The notes beneath the pieces were generated by a model. The model was not told where the DNA came from and made no database searches. It saw only the letters and a program-made list of their open reading frames with translations. Source: Candidatus Sulfopaludibacter sp. SbA3 (GTDB lineage: Bacteria; Acidobacteriota; Terriglobia; 20CM-2-55-15). Taken from it: a stretch of 10,293 nucleotides of DNA. This document shows, one piece after another, positions 7,244-10,293 of this stretch (position 1 is the first letter of the stretch; the number at the start of each line of letters is the position of its first letter). Position numbers and translations under genes: made by a program. The stretch lies in assembly GCA_945861845.1 (NCBI GenBank), contig CAMAWS010000073.1, forward strand, positions 1 through 10,293. The letters are read 5' to 3'.

Positions 7244-7984
7244 ATGAAAGCCACAACCACCACTTACGAACTTCAGGAACGAGAACACTTGTTCCGGATG
7301 GTTTTCGAGCATTCTGCCGACGCGATCTTCATCGAAGACCTGGAGGGCAATGTCCTGGATGCAAATCCGGCGGCTTGCCGTCTGCACCGCCTCACACACG
7401 AGCAGTTGGTGGGGAAGAACGTCTCGGAGCTTGTGCCTGCGGAACTCCGCGATTCGGTTGTTCGTCATATCGGAAAGTTGGTTGACGGCGAGGTCGAAGG
7501 AGTCAGTCTCGCATCGGACGGAAGAAAGATCCCGGTCTCGATTCGCTCTTCAGCCATCGAGTTCATGGGGCAGAAGGCCGTGCTTCTAAATGTTCGCGAC
7601 ATCAGCGAGCGCCGCCGGTCGGAAGACGCCTTGCGCGACTCCGAAGAGCGTTACAGGTTGTTGTTCGACTGCAATCCCCAGCCGATGTGGGTTCACGATC
7701 TTGAGAGCCGCCGTTTCATTGCAGTAAACGACGCGGCCGTCCGTCTCTACAAGTATTCCAGCGACGAGTTTCTTTCGCTGGACTCCACGGATCGTCTCTG
7801 GGACCAACCCGACCCCGCCGCCGAGTTGCCGCGCCTGAAGAACATTGTGAATGTCGCCCTCGCCAGGCATCGCCGGAAGGACGGCACCATCCTCAATGTC
7901 GAACTCACGCAGCACACCATGAAATTGGATGGGCGTTTTGCCGCCTTCGTCATGATCAGCAAGGTTATTTCTTCCAGCCGGTAA
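7244..7984 (+). CDS. Tandem PAS-domain protein without output domain
   Basis: A predicted cytoplasmic sensory protein of 246 aa with two PAS domains. PAS1 spans about residues 14-117 (FRMVFEHSADAIFIEDLEGNVLDANPAA ... LLNVRDISERR). A short coiled linker RRRSEDALRDSEERYRLLF joins it to PAS2, about 135-240 (DCNPQPMWVHDLESRRFIAVNDAAV ... HRRKDGTILNVEL). No transmembrane segment, histidine kinase, GGDEF, EAL or HTH follows; the protein stops 10 residues after the second PAS core. The linker is the type normally found in multi-PAS sensor kinases, so this could be a remnant or a stand-alone sensor/adaptor working with a kinase elsewhere. The next gene, an exported cytochrome, starts 12 bp later, suggesting co-transcription. 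The ligand is unknown; I see no clear heme- or flavin-binding signature. Confidence 0.85.
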   Translation: MKATTTTYELQEREHLFRMVFEHSADAIFIEDLEGNVLDANPAACRLHRLTHEQLVGKNVSELVPAELRDSVVRHIGKLVDGEVEGVSLASDGRKIPVSIRSSAIEFMGQKAVLLNVRDISERRRSEDALRDSEERYRLLFDCNPQPMWVHDLESRRFIAVNDAAVRLYKYSSDEFLSLDSTDRLWDQPDPAAELPRLKNIVNVALARHRRKDGTILNVELTQHTMKLDGRFAAFVMISKVISSSR

Positions 7985-7996
7985 TACAGTTCTCGA

Positions 7997-9481
7997 ATGC
8001 TACGGATACTCTGCGCCATCGTTCTCTTTGCCGGGCCGCAGGCTCAGGTTCCCCGGATCTGGGACGATGCCCGGCTTGCGGATTGGGCGACGCCCCTGGC
8101 CACATTGAACGTTCGTCCCGCCAACTTCACTTCCGAGGAATACTACCGCGTACCTGCGGACAATCTTCGAACCTACCCCGTCTATCCGCCGGATCGCGAG
8201 CCGCCCGGATATTGGGAATGGCTTCAGGCGCAGAAGCCGCAACCCCTGGTCGATGCCGCGCAGATTCAGACGAATGACGACTGGGTCGCGGCAGGGAAGC
8301 GCGCGTTTATTGAACTCGACTCTGTGCTTGCGCGAACGAACGATCCGGCAACGATCGCGCGCGCGCGCGATCCCGAGTCTTTCAAGGGGGTGTACACGCT
8401 GGCGGATGGCAGTGTCCTGGATCCGCGCTGGGTCGTCACCGAGCAGGGCGTCATGCTCACGATGTCTGATTGCAGCAACTGCCACATGCGCGCGCGGCCG
8501 GGAGCAGATCCCCTGTTTGCGGGACCGCTGGCGTCATGGCCGGCGGAAATGCCGCAACCTCGGCCATCCGGATTGCCGGTGTTCGAGTTTTTCGGCCGCG
8601 CATTCTCCCGGCTGTTTCTCGATGAGCCGTTTGGTATGGCGTTCTGGAGAACGATGGCTGCTCCGTGGGCGCAAGACGAGCGCATCGACCTCCTGCGCGA
8701 CATGACCGACGTCCGGCAGATCGGCCCTCTTTTTGGGGGCAATACCGGCACCGTGCCCCGCACGAACGGAAGCCCGTTCCACGGCACAAAGGTTCCAGAC
8801 CTCCACGTGCTCCGCTACAACAAGTATCTCGATTCCACCGGTACGCACCGCCTGCGCGGGCCGGAAGACGTGGCCCGCTACGTGGCGCTCATCACAGGAG
8901 CCGATCCCATGGAGTTTGGGCCGCACCAGATGCTCACTCCGGAGCAGAGACGCGTTCCGTATCGGTTTGCGGACGAAGTGTTGTACGCGATCGGCATGTA
9001 CCTGCTTGGCCTCGAGCCTCCGGCAAATCCGGATACCGCTCCGCAAAATGTCGTAAGTGCGGGCGAGCGGGTGTTTGTTGAGCAGGGGTGTGGCGGGTGT
9101 CACGCGCCTCCGGATTACACCAACGGCAGACTGACGGTGGCGGAGGGATACGAAGCGCCACCCGATCATCCCAATCGCGATGACGTTTCAGGCATCTCCG
9201 TGGGGACCGATCCCGGTTTGGCATTACGGACGCGGAAGGGAACCGGGTTTTACAAAGTGCCGTCGCTTCGCGGCCTCTGGTACAGGCCGTTTCTGTTGCA
9301 CGATGGATCAGTTGCAGGTCTCGATGAATTGTTCGACCGCGAACGTCTCAGTCCCGAACATTTACCGGGTGGCTGGAAGGAGCCGGGCACGGAGCGGAGG
9401 GCTGTTACCGGTCATCGCTATGGTATGGACCTGAACGGGGAAGACCTGGAATCGCTGCTCGCATTCTTGCGGAGCTTGTAA
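7997..9481 (+). CDS. Exported di-heme c-type cytochrome, cytochrome c peroxidase/MauG-like class
   Basis: Periplasmic or secreted redox protein of 494 aa. MLRILCAIVLFAGPQAQ is a short Sec-type signal peptide. Two heme c attachment motifs are present: CSNCH at 159-163 and CGGCH at 365-369. The C-terminal third resembles di-heme peroxidase/oxidoreductase proteins, with VFVEQGCGGCH, then TGFYKVPSLRGLWYRPFLLHDGSV (about 415-438) and GEDLESLLAFLRSL at the end. The N-terminal ~150 residues and the wide spacing between the hemes (about 205 residues) match no named family I can recall. Possible roles are electron transfer, peroxide reduction or oxidation of a substrate; none can be chosen from sequence. 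It follows the PAS gene by 12 bp. No strong Shine-Dalgarno precedes the start. Its TAA is the first three bases of a 70-bp inverted repeat. Confidence 0.82.
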   Translation: MLRILCAIVLFAGPQAQVPRIWDDARLADWATPLATLNVRPANFTSEEYYRVPADNLRTYPVYPPDREPPGYWEWLQAQKPQPLVDAAQIQTNDDWVAAGKRAFIELDSVLARTNDPATIARARDPESFKGVYTLADGSVLDPRWVVTEQGVMLTMSDCSNCHMRARPGADPLFAGPLASWPAEMPQPRPSGLPVFEFFGRAFSRLFLDEPFGMAFWRTMAAPWAQDERIDLLRDMTDVRQIGPLFGGNTGTVPRTNGSPFHGTKVPDLHVLRYNKYLDSTGTHRLRGPEDVARYVALITGADPMEFGPHQMLTPEQRRVPYRFADEVLYAIGMYLLGLEPPANPDTAPQNVVSAGERVFVEQGCGGCHAPPDYTNGRLTVAEGYEAPPDHPNRDDVSGISVGTDPGLALRTRKGTGFYKVPSLRGLWYRPFLLHDGSVAGLDELFDRERLSPEHLPGGWKEPGTERRAVTGHRYGMDLNGEDLESLLAFLRSL

Positions 9482-9548
9482 AGAAAACAGGGGCCGGACT
9501 CCGAATTCGTGAATTGCAGAATTCGGAGTCTGTCCCCTGTTTTCTTTA
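9479..9548. terminator. 70-bp inverted repeat acting as shared bidirectional terminator
   Basis: Arms 9479-9508 and 9519-9548 pair in 28 of 30 positions around a 10-nt loop; the two mismatches lie at 9494 and 9496. Both arms, read outside-in, start TAAAGAAAACAGGGG and contain GACTCCGAATTC. Each transcript would form a long stem ending in a U-rich strand (UGUUUUCUUU), fitting an intrinsic terminator in both directions. The first TAA is the cytochrome stop codon and the last three bases are the stop of the opposing MBL gene. The 'ACAGGGGACAG' type of sequence resembles REPIN-like elements associated with RAYT transposases (recollection, not checked). Confidence 0.8.
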
Positions 9549-10293
9549 CTTCGTATAAGTCTTGCTGAAACCGTTTCGGCTATTGGTAACCGTAAACGTG
9601 CCGTCCTGCCGGGCGGATACCTTGATCCAATACGCGGGTCCATTGTGCGCGGGTGGTGGTGGAACATTCGCGCCTGGCTGTGGCGCGGGAATCGCGGCAA
9701 GCGGCATGGCGGCGGGTTGCTCGTCCACAAGGTTTGCGATGAACATTCCAGGCGTTGTGTATTCCTGGCCGCTGAGCAATGAGAAGTGAAGCTGCCACAG
9801 ATCCTGGAGCCGCGGCGCCGAATGAATAATTTTCATCGCATCGGGTTGTCCGCCTTTGCGCGTGCCGTTGTTGAGAATGGCGGCGCGGGGTTCGACGGCA
9901 TGCACAAGGACTTCGGCATTCGAGACCGGCTGCCCGTGGTGCGACACCACCAGGAGGTCCGCCTGGCCGAGACGGTTATTGGGGCACATCAGGTCAAATT
10001 CCTTATTCACCGTCAGGTCGCCGAGGTGAACGACCCGAAAGTCTCCGAACGTGATTCTGCTACCGACCGACTGCGCATTTTCGGTCCGATCCACCTCCTG
10101 CGGCTTGAAAGCAGCGCAGAACGGATTGGGTTTGCCAGCGCCTGGAAGAGACGTCTTGATGACCTCGCCGGCGGAGGCCACTACGCGCACGTCGAGCCCC
10201 GCGATTGGTATCCTGTCGCCAGGTTTCACCACCGTGTGTTTGGCCTTTCCATAGAGCTCGGGATAAGTCGTTTGCAGAAACATATCGATGGCA
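9546..10293 (-). CDS. MBL-fold hydrolase, ComEC-like, with proline-rich tail (5' end outside window)
   Basis: C-terminal 248 residues of a metallo-beta-lactamase-fold protein; the frame stays open through the right edge, so the methionine encoded at 10283 is probably internal (reading AIDMFLQTTYP). Family marks visible are the beta-strand VRVVAS, FGDFRVVHLGDLT with the metal-ligand type Asp, and ADLLVVSHHGQPVSN with the conserved SHHG. The first metal motif HxHxDH should lie upstream, outside the window. ComEC-type domains and their secreted relatives share this pattern. After the fold comes a proline-rich linker (AIPAPQPGANVPPPPAHNG) and a short C-terminal segment AYWIKVSARQDGTFTVTNSRN of likely beta structure. 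The substrate is unknown; nuclease or phosphodiesterase activity is only a possibility. It converges on the cytochrome gene and shares its terminator repeat. Confidence 0.78.
   Translation of the reverse strand, partial: AIDMFLQTTYPELYGKAKHTVVKPGDRIPIAGLDVRVVASAGEVIKTSLPGAGKPNPFCAAFKPQEVDRTENAQSVGSRITFGDFRVVHLGDLTVNKEFDLMCPNNRLGQADLLVVSHHGQPVSNAEVLVHAVEPRAAILNNGTRKGGQPDAMKIIHSAPRLQDLWQLHFSLLSGQEYTTPGMFIANLVDEQPAAMPLAAIPAPQPGANVPPPPAHNGPAYWIKVSARQDGTFTVTNSRNGFSKTYTK

Noticed and set aside
6518..7468. 316-codon minus-strand ORF spanning leuD, the inverted repeat and the PAS start
   Set aside because: It runs through two conserved plus-strand genes and a palindromic repeat; the product looks random.

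Overview
The window is chromosomal DNA of moderately high GC from a heterotrophic, probably soil-dwelling bacterium. I lean towards Acidobacteriota, with low certainty. The reasons are the secreted ComEC-like MBL-fold protein, the high-molecular-weight di-heme cytochrome, the PAS-only protein, and the GC-rich dyad repeats of the 'GGGGC...GCCCC / GGC-TAAA-GCC' kind between genes. No rRNA, tRNA, transposase gene, phage gene or CRISPR array is visible.

Region 1 (1-1993) is an aromatic-catabolism locus. ligA and ligB (minus strand, ligB cut by the left edge) encode the two subunits of a protocatechuate 4,5-dioxygenase. A LysR-type regulator diverges from them. The shared intergenic region carries a good minus-strand promoter and a possible LysR operator.

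Region 2 (2075-7075) is a five-gene plus-strand operon: tetR-leuA-leuB-leuC-leuD. The TetR gene is preceded by a near-perfect 22-bp palindrome that overlaps its promoter and ends 2 bp before its ATG, so it should be autoregulated. leuA begins 28 bp after tetR, which puts a complete isopropylmalate pathway (synthase, dehydrogenase, two-subunit isomerase) plausibly under TetR control. leuA, leuB and leuC are followed by a 126-bp gap, an 11-bp overlap and a 1-bp overlap respectively. LeuA has the catalytic and linker parts only; the C-terminal leucine-feedback domain is missing. The gene stops exactly where a 105-bp REP/BIME-like palindromic element begins, and leuB starts 21 bp after that element.

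Region 3 (7076-9481) starts with an 86-bp imperfect inverted repeat and a promoter. Then come a two-PAS protein with no output domain and, 12 bp later, an exported di-heme c-type cytochrome of the peroxidase/MauG-like broad class.

Region 4 (9479-10293) contains a 70-bp inverted repeat whose two ends are the TAA stop codons of the two convergent genes. It is followed by the 3' part of a minus-strand MBL-fold hydrolase, cut by the right edge.

The genes themselves belong to known families. The less ordinary signals are the regulator-plus-truncated-synthase leu operon, the palindromic elements placed at gene ends, and a short repeat-encoded overlapping ORF in front of leuA.
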